From Spirosoma spitsbergense DSM 19989 (GTDB lineage Bacteria; Bacteroidota; Bacteroidia; Cytophagales; Spirosomataceae), in the NCBI RefSeq assembly GCF_000374085.1, contig NZ_KB893388.1:124001-188000 (forward strand): a stretch of DNA of 64,000 nt. Direction: 5' to 3'. Shown one piece after another: positions 1-8,061 of this stretch. The notes beneath the pieces were generated by a model. The model saw only the letters and a program-made list of their open reading frames with translations, was not told where the DNA came from and did not search any database. Position 1 is the stretch's first letter. Every line of letters begins with the position of its first letter. Made by a program: the position numbers and the translations under genes.

Positions 1-192
1 GATTTTCCCCTCCTGCTCGGCTTTTGTGGCCTGTTCTGATAGCTTGTCCAGCGCTCTGTTGGCACTTTCCTGCGATTGAAGAGCAGTCTGCAGGGCCAGA
101 GATGCCCGTTTTACTGCCACTGTATTGCGCGAACACCCCGACAGGGACAGTAATAGGCCAGCGAGTAAAAATATAGGTATTAGTTTAGGCAT
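1..192 (-). CDS. Lipoprotein with coiled-coil tendency (3' part outside window)
   Basis: The reading frame starts at an ATG at 192 on the minus strand and runs off the left edge, giving 64 visible codons. The N-terminus has a lysine, a hydrophobic stretch and a lipobox (LSLSGC), so the mature protein should be a lipoprotein acylated at about Cys20. The following residues are rich in Ala, Gln, Glu and Lys without Pro, as in a coiled coil (LQTALQSQESANRALDKL). The stop of the next gene upstream is only 4 bp away, so the two are probably cotranscribed. The family is not recognisable from this fragment. Confidence 0.6.
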   Translation of the reverse strand, partial: MPKLIPIFLLAGLLLSLSGCSRNTVAVKRASLALQTALQSQESANRALDKLSEQATKAEQEGKI

Positions 193-196
193 GGTG

Positions 197-1093
197 TTAC
201 TGGTTTATTTCTGGATCGTCAATGAACAGGGGTTCACGGGATTTTATCTTCTTCATAGGGACCGACTGCCGGACCATTGCTTTAGGGCGCACGTTCGCCA
301 GCCGGTTTAGCCGTTCCCGCAAGTAGGGTAAAGGTTTTAGGGAGTAGGCTGTTCGATACCATTCCAGCGCGTATTTTTTAGAGGCCGGGTCGCCGTTTTG
401 CTGATGAGCCAGAATCGACTGCGCCCCCCGGCCCACGCACATCGTGTAAATCGAATCGACAGTTCGTTCGCGACCCGGTGTTCGGCGAAGGATTTCAAAA
501 GCCATTCGGGCATCGGCGAAAATGGCGGGGTGCTTTTCGGCTGGAATCTTTTCCAGCAGACTCAACAGACGCACAGCCTGGGAAGCCGAAGGAGACGCCA
601 TTGCCGATGCTGACTTTGCTACGCGTTCGGCTAGGGCTGGAGCTGTAGTAACCAGCGTGGCCTGGGTAATCGTATCGGCAGGGTCTACGGTGGTAGCTGG
701 GGTGAGCGAAGCGCGGAAAGCCCGCCCATAAGCCAGTATCGGCTTTCGGTAAAAATACCCAACCAGTACAATTGCCAGCAGGAGTATAGTGATCAGAACT
801 GAACGCAGCCAGTTGCTATTGGGTACGGCTGGTGATAGGGGAGTACCCGATGGCCCGGCCGGAACAGGCGCCGAAGGGGGCGCAGTTGGCCCGGTCGGTA
901 CGACTTTAATCGGTGGACGATTATCGTTGAACCACTCGACTTGCCCGTCGGCGTGGAGCCGGGCAATGAGCGGCTGCCCCGTTTGTCGGTCCTGCACTGC
1001 CCAAACCTGCTGCCCCATTTGCGGCTCGAAGGATAATTCTTCTTTGAGCACGAAGCGGTTTTGTAGTACCGTATTGGGGGTTAATCGCTGCAT
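197..1093 (-). CDS. Single-pass membrane protein with a kinase-lobe-like N-terminus
   Basis: 298 aa. Residues 1-50 read like the first strands of a Ser/Thr kinase N-lobe (LQNRFVLKEEL, then VWAVQDRQTGQPLIARL), but no glycine loop, catalytic loop or DFG motif follows, so it cannot be an active kinase. A Pro-rich linker (about 60-92) leads to one transmembrane helix (about 95-115, LITILLLAIVLVGYFY). The C-terminal 180 residues are Ala-rich and helical, ending in a TPR-like segment (KKYALEWYRTAYSLKPLPYL). It lies 4 bp before the lipoprotein gene on the same strand. The topology suggests a cytoplasmic N-terminus and a periplasmic C-terminal domain. The function is unknown; the kinase resemblance is a visual judgement. 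Confidence 0.6.
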   Translation of the reverse strand: MQRLTPNTVLQNRFVLKEELSFEPQMGQQVWAVQDRQTGQPLIARLHADGQVEWFNDNRPPIKVVPTGPTAPPSAPVPAGPSGTPLSPAVPNSNWLRSVLITILLLAIVLVGYFYRKPILAYGRAFRASLTPATTVDPADTITQATLVTTAPALAERVAKSASAMASPSASQAVRLLSLLEKIPAEKHPAIFADARMAFEILRRTPGRERTVDSIYTMCVGRGAQSILAHQQNGDPASKKYALEWYRTAYSLKPLPYLRERLNRLANVRPKAMVRQSVPMKKIKSREPLFIDDPEINQ

Positions 1094-1231
1094 GGTCTTT
1101 TTGTTTGGGCGGGCCTTACTACTACCTGTTCTTCAATGCGTACCTCGTCCCTATTATTATTCATCTTTCCTGCTTGATAGCCTGGGGCGGGTTTTGGTAA
1201 CAGATGTAGAGTGAAAAAGTATTGCAACTGT

Positions 1232-2353
1232 CTAGTGGCTATCGTTCGTCAGTAGTCCCCGTTCCTGGTATTTGCCTGCTAAAGCCCAATAGCCCAGGAA
1301 GAGCATAGCGAGGATAAACAGATAAAACGTCAGGGTCAAAAACTGTGATGCACTGGGTACGTTTTGCGCCATTTGCTGTGAAAGCCGGTTGGCCTGTGGA
1401 ATAAAACCGTCCAGAGTAGAACCAACGGCCCCCATAGTGGCTTTCGCCTTCGATAGCTGGGAGAAAATACTATTTTCGTCCATAAACGCGACAACTGTCC
1501 CCAGTACCATAACCCCGTAGCCCACCACAAACCAGCGCCACTTTAGCCCACCCGCGCTGGTAATCAGCATAACCAGCGCAGACAGTACCACCATACTACC
1601 CAACGAGCTGCTTTTGATGGAGTAGGTAAGCCCTGCCATTTGCCCTAGCGAGGTGGACGAATCATAACCGATAACGGCATACGGGCTTAGCACGGCGTAG
1701 AGAACGAGTAGGGTAGTCAGTACGGCAGGCCAGTTTGGCACTTTCCGGAGTACACTGCCTAACTCGACCGGAGGGGCTGGCGTACGGGGCAGGGGCGTTT
1801 TCCAGAAATCAGGCATCGGTTGCCCCGTAACTGGCGATGTATCGGGTAGCGGGGCTTCAGTGGCGTGTGTTTGAAAGCCAGTGGGTTGCTGCACAACTGG
1901 TTCGGCTGAAAGGCTGACCAGCGGTCGTACGATACTGCTTTGCCCACTGGCTGGATAGGGAGCCAGATAAGGAACGGGTGCCGGACTGTCTGGCTGATTA
2001 AATGGATTGCCAGGTGAGGGAACGGGGCTGGGTTGCGGCCTATCGGAAGTGACAGGTCCAATTGGTTGACCACTTAGCGTGTAGTCAATGTTGGAAAGCC
2101 GGGTATGAATCTTGAAAATAACGATCAGAAGTTCATAAAATAACCGTACCACAAATGGACCAATTACCAGTCCGAGCAACCCTATCAAAACCATGGCCCC
2201 TCCGCCATAGGACGTGCCCATACCCCTTTGTACGAACCACAAACTGGCTATAACGGAGGCAGTCGTGTGGATATAGTAAAGAACGGTTAGGAATGTGGGC
2301 GCAATCATCTTGTCGAAACGAAGCATATCGCGCCAGTTAAAGGAAGGGTCCAT
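1232..2353 (-). CDS. DUF4282 domain-containing membrane protein
   Basis: 373 aa. The N-terminal 90 residues match the DUF4282 pattern: a short amphipathic start (FDKMIAPTFLTVLYY), two membrane helices (about 20-40 and 55-80) and the segment RLFYELLIVIFKIHTRLSNI. A Pro/Gln-rich linker follows (about 95-200). The C-terminal part has several more hydrophobic helices, including one near 212-232 (VLTTLLVLYAVLSPYAVIGY) and one near the end (LTFYLFILAMLFLGYWALAG). It is separated by 138 bp from the next minus-strand gene and may form a transcript with the two genes downstream. DUF4282 proteins have no established function. The family call rests on the N-terminal motif. Confidence 0.65.
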   Translation of the reverse strand: MDPSFNWRDMLRFDKMIAPTFLTVLYYIHTTASVIASLWFVQRGMGTSYGGGAMVLIGLLGLVIGPFVVRLFYELLIVIFKIHTRLSNIDYTLSGQPIGPVTSDRPQPSPVPSPGNPFNQPDSPAPVPYLAPYPASGQSSIVRPLVSLSAEPVVQQPTGFQTHATEAPLPDTSPVTGQPMPDFWKTPLPRTPAPPVELGSVLRKVPNWPAVLTTLLVLYAVLSPYAVIGYDSSTSLGQMAGLTYSIKSSSLGSMVVLSALVMLITSAGGLKWRWFVVGYGVMVLGTVVAFMDENSIFSQLSKAKATMGAVGSTLDGFIPQANRLSQQMAQNVPSASQFLTLTFYLFILAMLFLGYWALAGKYQERGLLTNDSH

Positions 2354-3008
2354 CGGGGTAGTTGTATTAATGTGAAGAGCAAGAAGATGTGGATAGTGTT
2401 GTCTTTAAAAGGGTGTGGATAGAAAAAAGTATGGATAGAAATAGCGTTGGGTACCAGTCGGAATGCCGTTGAAACAGGTAGTCGTTCGTTTGGTTAACCC
2501 TCTCTGTAATTGGTTTGACGTGAATTGATTACCTTGACAAACAATGGTATATCGACTCAGAAGCCGACAAAAACGAGAATAGGCCAGTGTGGCAGCTTCA
2601 CTAATAAGCGTTACAACTGGCTAATAACCGTAAGGAGGATACAGCGAGGGTAACCGGCAAAGCCGATGTCTACAGTCAATTGATGCCGGGAAAGAAGGAA
2701 AGCGCAGGCGTAAATTTTTCATCATAAACCCAGGGAGTTGAACGGAAAAATCAATTACTGCCACGAAGAAGCACTTATTTCGATATGACAATACGACAAA
2801 CTTCCCAATAGCGGAATATTACTGACAAGTAACCGGTTTTTACGAACGAACTATTTTGGGTTCCGCTAACTAGCTTACTGTCAGTTGTTACCTTCTGCCC
2901 TGATACTGTAATAAAAGGACGAACAGGTATTGTTTTTTTATCGTATTATTACGGTCAGGCATGAACGTAAAGCTTGTTGTGATTCATAATTCTACCCATA
3001 AAAATTTT
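2354..3008. other. Intergenic region without a recognised gene
   Basis: About 650 bp between the divergent DUF4282 gene and the sensor kinase gene. It is more A+T-rich than its flanks. I see no convincing reading frame, tRNA, terminator hairpin or copy of the 21-bp-period direct repeats found elsewhere in the island. Promoters for both flanking genes presumably lie here but no clear -33/-7 pair could be assigned. Confidence 0.4.
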
Positions 3009-4754
3009 ATGCAATCCCGGAAACAGCGTAACCTATGGACTCAATCCGTACTCACCCTGGTGCTACTACTTCCCGGAATACTACCCGTACCGACGGCCCC
3101 GGCGCAGGTTCCCCCAACGGGTCGGTTGCTGTATGATAAGCTAGCTAAAACGCAGCGTGACTATCAGGCCGCTATGGCTACCGGGGATTCGGAACAGGTG
3201 GCTCAGGCGTGTTACGACATGGGTAAACGCTACGGTGCCTTCGGTGAATACGTTACGGCGGAGAACTGGTATGTGCGCTCGCTGCGCATCCGCGAACCAC
3301 ACGGACCATCGGAAGTTATTGGCAAAACATACCTGCGTTTGTCCGAAAACTGGATGCGTCAAAAGCAGTATCAGTCTGCCATGCGCTGCGCTCGCCTTGG
3401 CATGAGTAACGTCCGGATTGTCAACTCAAAACATGGCATCATGAGTGCCTACATTGTCCTGGCGGGTGTACATCAAATGGGCTGGAAGGTAAACCGGGAA
3501 AACCCCGGCTCGATATCCGGAGCCTCGTTAGACAGTTCGCTGTATTACTTCGGACAGGCTGAGCGGCTGGCTCTCAAACTGAACAAGCCGCTGGACATCG
3601 GTCTCGTGTATTACTGTAAGGGAGAAGCCCTGATGCTGAAAGGAAGCAGGCAGGCGTTGCCGTATCTTAAAAAATCCTATGCTATTCAGCAATCGCTCAA
3701 ACAGGCGTATGGTATTATGAATCTTTCCATAGAGTTGGCCGAATGCTACCTGTCCCTGAAACAGCCCGCCAAAGCAAAGGTATGGTTAGACCAGGCGGCC
3801 ATTGTCCGCGATACGACCCGGCACGGCGAATACTGGCAGAATAGCCTGCTCGAGGAAACATACGCTAAACTTTACCAGCAAACCGGCAACTGGCAACAGG
3901 CGTTTGCACATCGGGAAAAATATCACGACTATCAGCTTGCCTCGCTGAACGCCGACCGTGAAGGAGCTATGAGCCGGATTGCCACCCAGTATGAGAGCGA
4001 AAAGAAAGAGATAGCGCTTAAAGCCCAGCAAAAGCACCTGGACACCCAAAAAAGACTTACGCTACTGGCCACGCTGCTCGCCTTACTGTTCGGGGTTGCC
4101 TGCGTACTGTTATTCCTGTTATTCAGGAAGTACCGGCGTATCAGCGAATACAACGCCCGGTTGGTAAAAGAGCAAAATCATCGGGCTAAAAATAACCTTC
4201 AGTCCATCACCAATTTGCTGGGACTACAATCCAATCGACTCACTGACCCGGCCGCCCGGAAGGCAGTAGAAGAAAGTTTGATGCGGGTAGAAGCGATGGC
4301 ACTGGTCCATCGGCGACTGTATGACAGTGACCACCTGGCCGAAGTTGATCTGATGCAGTTTATTCCTGAGTTAGTGGAGGGCGTCCTGCGGAGTTATAGT
4401 CTGGGCGATATTCAGCCTCTTTACAGCCTGAGTCCAATATGGCTACGGGCCGACGTGGCAATCAACTTAGGTTTGCTACTGAATGAACTGGTTACGAACG
4501 CCTGTAAGTACGCATTGCCGCATCATCCCGCTCCAGTGCTGGAAATCGGTTGTCAGGAAGAGAAAGGACGGATTCTGCTCTGGTTTTCGGATAATGGACC
4601 CGGCTTTACACCTACCGTAGCCGGAAACTCATTTGGTATGAAACTGATCGATATTATTACCAAAAAGTTAAACGGGAAAGGGAAGTTCGAGACTGAAAAA
4701 GGGTGCCATTTTACGCTGTCGTTTGACGTTAAACCTTCCTTCGTGTTGCAATAG
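3009..4754 (+). CDS. TPR-containing HisKA_2-type sensor histidine kinase
   Basis: 581 aa from the ATG at 3009, preferred over the in-frame ATG at 2961 because it puts a normal signal peptide at the N-terminus (MQSRKQRNLWTQSVLTLVLL, cut near PTAPAQ). Residues about 40-330 form TPR-like helices in the periplasm; a transmembrane helix at about 347-370 is followed by the dimerisation/phosphoacceptor segment EQNHRAKNNLQS with His near 391. The ATPase domain has an N box (LLNELVTNACKYA), a G1 box (WFSDNGPGF) and a terminal G2 region (FGMKLIDIITKKL). The HRAKNN motif places it in the HisKA_2 (PF07568) family. The LytTR response regulator 106 bp downstream is the likely partner. Confidence 0.88.
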   Translation: MQSRKQRNLWTQSVLTLVLLLPGILPVPTAPAQVPPTGRLLYDKLAKTQRDYQAAMATGDSEQVAQACYDMGKRYGAFGEYVTAENWYVRSLRIREPHGPSEVIGKTYLRLSENWMRQKQYQSAMRCARLGMSNVRIVNSKHGIMSAYIVLAGVHQMGWKVNRENPGSISGASLDSSLYYFGQAERLALKLNKPLDIGLVYYCKGEALMLKGSRQALPYLKKSYAIQQSLKQAYGIMNLSIELAECYLSLKQPAKAKVWLDQAAIVRDTTRHGEYWQNSLLEETYAKLYQQTGNWQQAFAHREKYHDYQLASLNADREGAMSRIATQYESEKKEIALKAQQKHLDTQKRLTLLATLLALLFGVACVLLFLLFRKYRRISEYNARLVKEQNHRAKNNLQSITNLLGLQSNRLTDPAARKAVEESLMRVEAMALVHRRLYDSDHLAEVDLMQFIPELVEGVLRSYSLGDIQPLYSLSPIWLRADVAINLGLLLNELVTNACKYALPHHPAPVLEIGCQEEKGRILLWFSDNGPGFTPTVAGNSFGMKLIDIITKKLNGKGKFETEKGCHFTLSFDVKPSFVLQ

Positions 4755-4860
4755 ACTTTACGATTTCAGGTTTAGTGTTGCGGTTCCGTACCCACCGGTA
4801 ATAACGCAAAATGCTGACGTGCCGTAAACCAAAAACTACATACCACCGACTCCCTTTTCT

Positions 4861-5619
4861 ATGGAAACACCTTTACAGATTTTGATTGTAGAAGACGAAC
4901 CATTGATGGTTGCCGAAATTGAAGAAAGCCTGCTGAAAGCGGGCTATCAGGTCTGTGGACAGGCTACCAGTTACGAAACGGCGCTGAAAGCCATGAAACA
5001 AACCCAGCCCGATCTGGTGCTGGTCGACATTAAACTCGATGGCCCCGCCGATGGTATTACGACCGTAAAAGAGTTGATGCGGATAAAGTGGGTACCGGTC
5101 ATTTATTTGACCGGTAATGCCGACAAAGAAACGCTGAATCGGGCTAAAAGCACATTTCCGGCGGCTTTCCTGTACAAACCATTTCGGATGCGTGAACTGT
5201 CGGCACAGATCGACCTGGCCATGCATAACTTTTACGCAGGAACTATTGCCGGGGCACCCGACCTGCCCGACCATACGTTTCTACCAATCGGCAGTGGCTA
5301 TATCCGCGTTGTTAAAGCCGAAATCCAATACCTGAAAGCAGACCGGGGCAATAGTGAACTGTATTTGACAACGGCAGGCTATTACCGAATCTACCCCGAC
5401 AAACCGTACCGGGCTATCATTATATCGCTGAACCTGGGTAAACTGATTCCTTACCTGTCGACCGGATTTTATCAGTTGTCGCGGTCAATCGTAATCAACC
5501 TTGCTTACCTGGACCGTATCGAATCCAACCGATTGTACATCGGTTCGCAGGAAATCCCGATTCCCGATGGGGCCAGAAAACCGCTCATCGACCGGTTACA
5601 GGTGGTCAGAACACGCTAA
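4861..5619 (+). CDS. LytTR-family response regulator
   Basis: 252 aa. The N-terminal receiver domain has the acidic pair E11/D12, the phosphoacceptor D56 (LVLVDIKLDGP) and the conserved K106 (FLYKPF). The C-terminal domain from about residue 145 matches LytTR: the segment IQYLKADRGNSELYLTTAGY, then FYQLSRSIVINLAYLDRIES near the end. LytTR proteins bind direct repeats of about 10 bp. The gene follows the TPR sensor kinase by 106 bp in the same direction, so the two should form a two-component pair. This regulator is one of three LytTR proteins in the window that could read the repeats described at 5.9-28.4 kb. Confidence 0.92.
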   Translation: METPLQILIVEDEPLMVAEIEESLLKAGYQVCGQATSYETALKAMKQTQPDLVLVDIKLDGPADGITTVKELMRIKWVPVIYLTGNADKETLNRAKSTFPAAFLYKPFRMRELSAQIDLAMHNFYAGTIAGAPDLPDHTFLPIGSGYIRVVKAEIQYLKADRGNSELYLTTAGYYRIYPDKPYRAIIISLNLGKLIPYLSTGFYQLSRSIVINLAYLDRIESNRLYIGSQEIPIPDGARKPLIDRLQVVRTR

Positions 5620-5905
5620 ATGTGCCGTTGAAACGTATTCTCCTACACCACGAAACTCTGTTTACCCTTCGTACTTCGTCTCGTACTTAGTGCCTGGTCG
5701 GCTCCTGCTCAAAGCCCGCCCACGATGATTGATTCCCAAAAAAAAGGAAAAACAGTATATCAAAAAACATACTACCCGAATAGAGGTGCTGGCAGGTAAT
5801 ATCCAGCGAGAAAGCGGGTGCGTTTGGGAAGGGTGCGGTGACAGGTCGATAAGCGGCAAAAGCAGACTGCGCTACTGTCCGGGGAAAATTGCCAAAAGTT
5901 CATCC
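5620..5905. other. Intergenic region downstream of the LytTR regulator gene
   Basis: About 290 bp without a supported gene. An open frame running from here across the repeat promoter to 6061 has no family features, signal peptide or start context, and I treat it as chance. Confidence 0.4.
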
Positions 5906-5998
5906 ACGGTTCATCCCGCCTACATACCATTTCAGCGAACGGTTATACCGGTTGAAACCAACTGTGTTTTACCCGACCGGATTGAGCTGCCAATTTTG
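5906..5998 (+). promoter_or_regulatory. Direct-repeat promoter A (three half-sites plus -7 element)
   Basis: Three decamers lie at an exact 21-bp period: ACGGTTCATC at 5906, CCATTTCAGC at 5927 and CCGGTTGAAA at 5948. The octamer CAATTTTG starts at 5991, 43 bp after the start of the last decamer, the same distance as in eight other promoters of the window. The octamer fits the Bacteroidota -7 element (TAnnTTTG), while no TTTG-type -33 element is seen at the usual place, which suggests activator dependence. The site precedes a decayed lipoprotein reading frame and the IS630 element. Confidence 0.65.
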
Positions 5999-6069
5999 TC
6001 TTGTCAGATCGGCCTGAGTACTTCAGTGCGGGCGACTTACTTCCTTTTTTTAACAAAATAACCAACATA

Positions 6070-6236
6070 ATGAAACAGAAGCAGGCTTCCGTTTTGTAAG
6101 GCTCGCCCTGTTGCTACGTTCAGTCTTGTTCACCGCCCACAAGAAAAATTCAGACAATGGCAAATCTCCCCGCCAGACTACGCTGAAACGTACGATCAGC
6201 GTAACCTGTCAGGGGGCACCACGGTCACGATGAATC
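6070..6236 (+). pseudogene. Decayed small lipoprotein gene at the IS630 insertion point
   Basis: An ATG at 6070, preceded by an A-rich leader, opens a frame (MKQKQASVL) that stops after nine codons. In the -1 frame the sequence continues as a hydrophobic stretch and a segment like the start of a Bacteroidota lipoprotein (LALLLRSVLFTA then KKNSDNGKS), but the expected lipobox Cys is His. This frame ends at 6233, just before the IS630 target dinucleotide at 6237. I read this as a lipoprotein gene damaged by frameshift and possibly cut by the insertion. No clear continuation was found after 7440. The call is tentative. Confidence 0.3.
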
Positions 6237-6285
6237 TAGTACTCTTCCAAAATAGAGATTAGAGTAAAATGGTTAGCTTTGTGGT

Positions 6286-6750
6286 ATGGGCCAAATCGCA
6301 ACACCGTTCGTCCTGTCGGAAGCCGACCAGACAACACTTAGTCAATTAGTCAGCAAAGGAAAAGAGTCCGTTCGCAAACTCAATCGAGTCAGGGCCTTGC
6401 AGTTTTCGCATCAGGGTCAGCACCCTGAGCAGATCAGCAATTTGTTGGGTATCAGTGTAGCAACGGTTTATAACGTGCGAAAACGCTATCGAGAAGATGG
6501 ACTGCAACGAGCTATCAGTGAGAAAAAACGGCCGGGTCAGCCCCGTAAAGTGACACAAGAAGTGGAAGCTCAGATTACCCAGTTGGCTTGTAGTCAGGCA
6601 CCTGACGGCCGTACTCGGTGGACAGTAGCCCTGATTAACGAACGGTTGGTTAAACTCCAGATTCATATTGATGACGAGTCAGTTCGATTAGCGTTAAAAA
6701 AAGTAAGCTCAAGCCCTGGCTCAAAAAGCAGTGGTGCATCGGCCAGATAG
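6286..6750 (+). CDS. IS630 transposase, N-terminal frame (orfA)
   Basis: 154 aa if read to its own stop. Residues 30-100 form a helix-turn-helix DNA-binding region (LNRVRALQFSHQGQ, ISNLLGISVATVYNVRKRY), followed by GRPR-like linker residues (KRPGQPRKVT) and a winged-helix segment (RWTVALINERLVKLQIHID). The catalytic part is in the next frame. A heptamer of seven A residues at 6696-6702 lies in the right phase (A_AAA_AAA) for a -1 slip. After the slip the reading continues SKLKPWLKKQWCIGQID, the usual IS630 junction, to give a fused protein of about 379 aa ending at 7424. Without the slip orfA ends with an unrelated tail (SSSPGSKSSGASAR). Confidence 0.88.
   Translation: MGQIATPFVLSEADQTTLSQLVSKGKESVRKLNRVRALQFSHQGQHPEQISNLLGISVATVYNVRKRYREDGLQRAISEKKRPGQPRKVTQEVEAQITQLACSQAPDGRTRWTVALINERLVKLQIHIDDESVRLALKKVSSSPGSKSSGASAR
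6696..6702 (+). other. Probable programmed -1 frameshift site in the transposase gene
   Basis: Seven consecutive A residues in the phase A_AAA_AAA, followed by G. Slippage by -1 joins orfA to the catalytic frame at a position that restores the conserved IS630 sequence without a gap. Programmed frameshifting on A-rich heptamers is established for several IS families. Confidence 0.75.
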
Positions 6751-6770
6751 ACGGGGAATATCTGGCTAAA

Positions 6771-7424
6771 ATGGAGGATGTCCTGTGCCTGTACAGCCAA
6801 CCGGTTCAGGTCGATCGAGCGCGGCTCTGTTTTGACGAGCGACCTTGCCAGTTGCTCGACGATGTAGTGGCTCCCCTGTTGGTCAAGCCTGGCAGAGCGG
6901 CCAAAGAGGATAATGAATATGTTCGCCAGGGCACAGCGGTAGTTCTATTAGCTTACGATCTGGATAGGGGCATCCGATATACACAAACGCGAAAGCAGCG
7001 AACCAAGGCGGATTACGCACAGTTTATGCACCAAATAGTGACTACCTATTATGCTGATGTTGACTACATCGACTTAGTTCAAGACAATCTGAACACACAT
7101 AAGTACGGCTCTTTTTACGAGCATCTTCTGGTGGCTGAGGCCCGGTCATTGAGTCGTAAATTGGTGTTTCATTACACGCCCAAGCACGGCTCCTGGCTAA
7201 ACGTGGCTGAAATTGAGTTTTCGGCTTTAGCCAGACAATGTCTGCATCGACGGATTGGTAGTCTGGATGAATTGGCTCGTCAGGTGGAGTTGTGGACGAA
7301 TGAGCGTAATGAGCAAGCAGTAAGAGTGCATTGGAGTTTTACAGTCGTTACGGCTGAAACCAAACTCAAACGGTGGTATGAGCAGGTGAACCCAGCTAAC
7401 AAACCGGACTCCTGTAATAATTAA
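6771..7424 (+). CDS. IS630 transposase, catalytic DDE frame (orfB)
   Basis: The first ATG of this frame is at 6771, but the frame is open from the slip site (codon at 6702), and translation most likely enters by -1 frameshifting from orfA rather than by independent initiation. The DDE catalytic triad is visible: Asp in RLCFDERP, Asp in LVQDNLNTHK and Glu in NVAEIEFSAL. The segment HYTPKHGSWLNVAEIEF is characteristic of IS630 transposases. The C-terminus (WTNERNEQAVRVHWSFT) matches the usual ending. The stop codon (7422-7424) lies just inside the right inverted repeat. Confidence 0.9.
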   Translation: MEDVLCLYSQPVQVDRARLCFDERPCQLLDDVVAPLLVKPGRAAKEDNEYVRQGTAVVLLAYDLDRGIRYTQTRKQRTKADYAQFMHQIVTTYYADVDYIDLVQDNLNTHKYGSFYEHLLVAEARSLSRKLVFHYTPKHGSWLNVAEIEFSALARQCLHRRIGSLDELARQVELWTNERNEQAVRVHWSFTVVTAETKLKRWYEQVNPANKPDSCNN

Positions 7425-7516
7425 ATTGGAAGAGTACTAGGCATCCTGCCATGTTCGGTTCAGCGTGGGCGCAACAAAATAAGTATTCTGGTTCCCTTTC
7501 TCATCTCAAAAACATA

Positions 7517-7819
7517 ATGAAACGGTCAAACAAAAATGTGCTGCTGGCTTTAGTAGCCCTCACCCTGTTGGGTTTCTTATCCTCCTGTGCAACCGTTTTT
7601 GGCGGTCGCGTTACCGTTCACCAAAAGCAAAAACCCCTGCCGGGTGCGCCTACCCGGCAGGTGCGGGTAGGCGCACTGATTGCCGATATTCTGCTGTTCC
7701 CGCTGGTGAGTGTTCCGGTGGATTTTGCCACTGGAGCTATTTATAAGCCGAAGCAACCCGTTGCTCAGCAAAGCCCCGAAAAACAGCCCGTGGTGGCTGG
7801 TAAAGTTGCCCGGAAATAA
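7517..7819 (+). CDS. Small lipoprotein
   Basis: 100 aa from the ATG at 7517, which is preferred over the ATG at 7451 because it gives a standard lipoprotein signal (MKRSNKNVLLALVALTLL then LSSC, Cys at about 24). The mature part starts ATVFGGRVTVHQKQ, contains a second hydrophobic segment (GALIADILLFPLVSVPVDFA) and ends in a Lys/Gln/Pro-rich tail. The layout resembles small YceK-like lipoproteins, but I cannot assign a family with certainty. It begins 80 bp after the IS630 element, so its original promoter may have been separated from it by the insertion; promoter A lies on the other side of the element. A terminator follows. Confidence 0.65.
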   Translation: MKRSNKNVLLALVALTLLGFLSSCATVFGGRVTVHQKQKPLPGAPTRQVRVGALIADILLFPLVSVPVDFATGAIYKPKQPVAQQSPEKQPVVAGKVARK

Positions 7820-7847
7820 CATTCGCATAGGTTAGGTTACGATCAGA

Positions 7848-7880
7848 ATCCCTGGCGAAAGGCTCCTGCCAGGGATTTTT
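7848..7880 (+). terminator. Intrinsic terminator after the small lipoprotein gene
   Basis: A 9-bp perfect stem (atccctggc / gccagggat) with an 11-nt loop, followed by TTTTT. It starts about 28 bp after the stop codon at 7819. Confidence 0.8.
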
Positions 7881-7912
7881 GTTGAAACACGAATTCACCG
7901 GGCAATACTCCT

Positions 7913-8004
7913 TCGGTTCAACGGCGCTTTTTACGTTTCATGGCCGTTTTCTTACGCTTCATCCGATTGGGTATTGGCTTAACTTCTTCAGGCAGGCAAC
8001 TTTG
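7913..8004 (+). promoter_or_regulatory. Direct-repeat promoter B (cytochrome c gene)
   Basis: Three decamers, TCGGTTCAAC at 7913, ACGTTTCATG at 7933 and ACGCTTCATC at 7954, spaced 20 and 21 bp. The -7-like octamer CAACTTTG starts at 7997, 43 bp after the start of the last decamer. The start codon of the cytochrome gene at 8062 is 58 bp downstream of the octamer. The arrangement supports 8062, not 7879, as the true start, because a start at 7879 would put the whole promoter inside the coding region. Confidence 0.7.
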
Positions 8005-8061
8005 CCGACGGCAATCAAGCCCTGTCTCTTCCTCTTTTATCAACTTTTAGTAAAGTTAATC

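Larger units (their letters stand above)
6239..7437 (+). mobile_element. IS630-family insertion sequence
   Basis: The element is about 1.2 kb. Its ends are the 15-bp perfect inverted repeats at 6236-6250 and 7426-7440 (ctagtactcttccaa and its reverse complement). A TA dinucleotide lies at 6237-6238 and again at 7438-7439, as expected for the TA target duplication of IS630/Tc1-mariner elements, so the element proper is 6239-7437. It encodes a two-frame DDE transposase. The intact ends and open frames suggest a recent, possibly still active, insertion. Confidence 0.9.

Noticed and set aside
5729-6061. 110-codon open frame on the plus strand
   Set aside because: It has no signal peptide or family motif, and it spans repeat promoter A and its -7 element. 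It is most likely a chance frame.
7451-7516. Upstream start for the small lipoprotein and a single CGGTTCAGCG half-site at 7455-7464
   Set aside because: The longer start destroys the lipoprotein signal, and the half-site has no partner at 21 bp and no octamer at the right distance.
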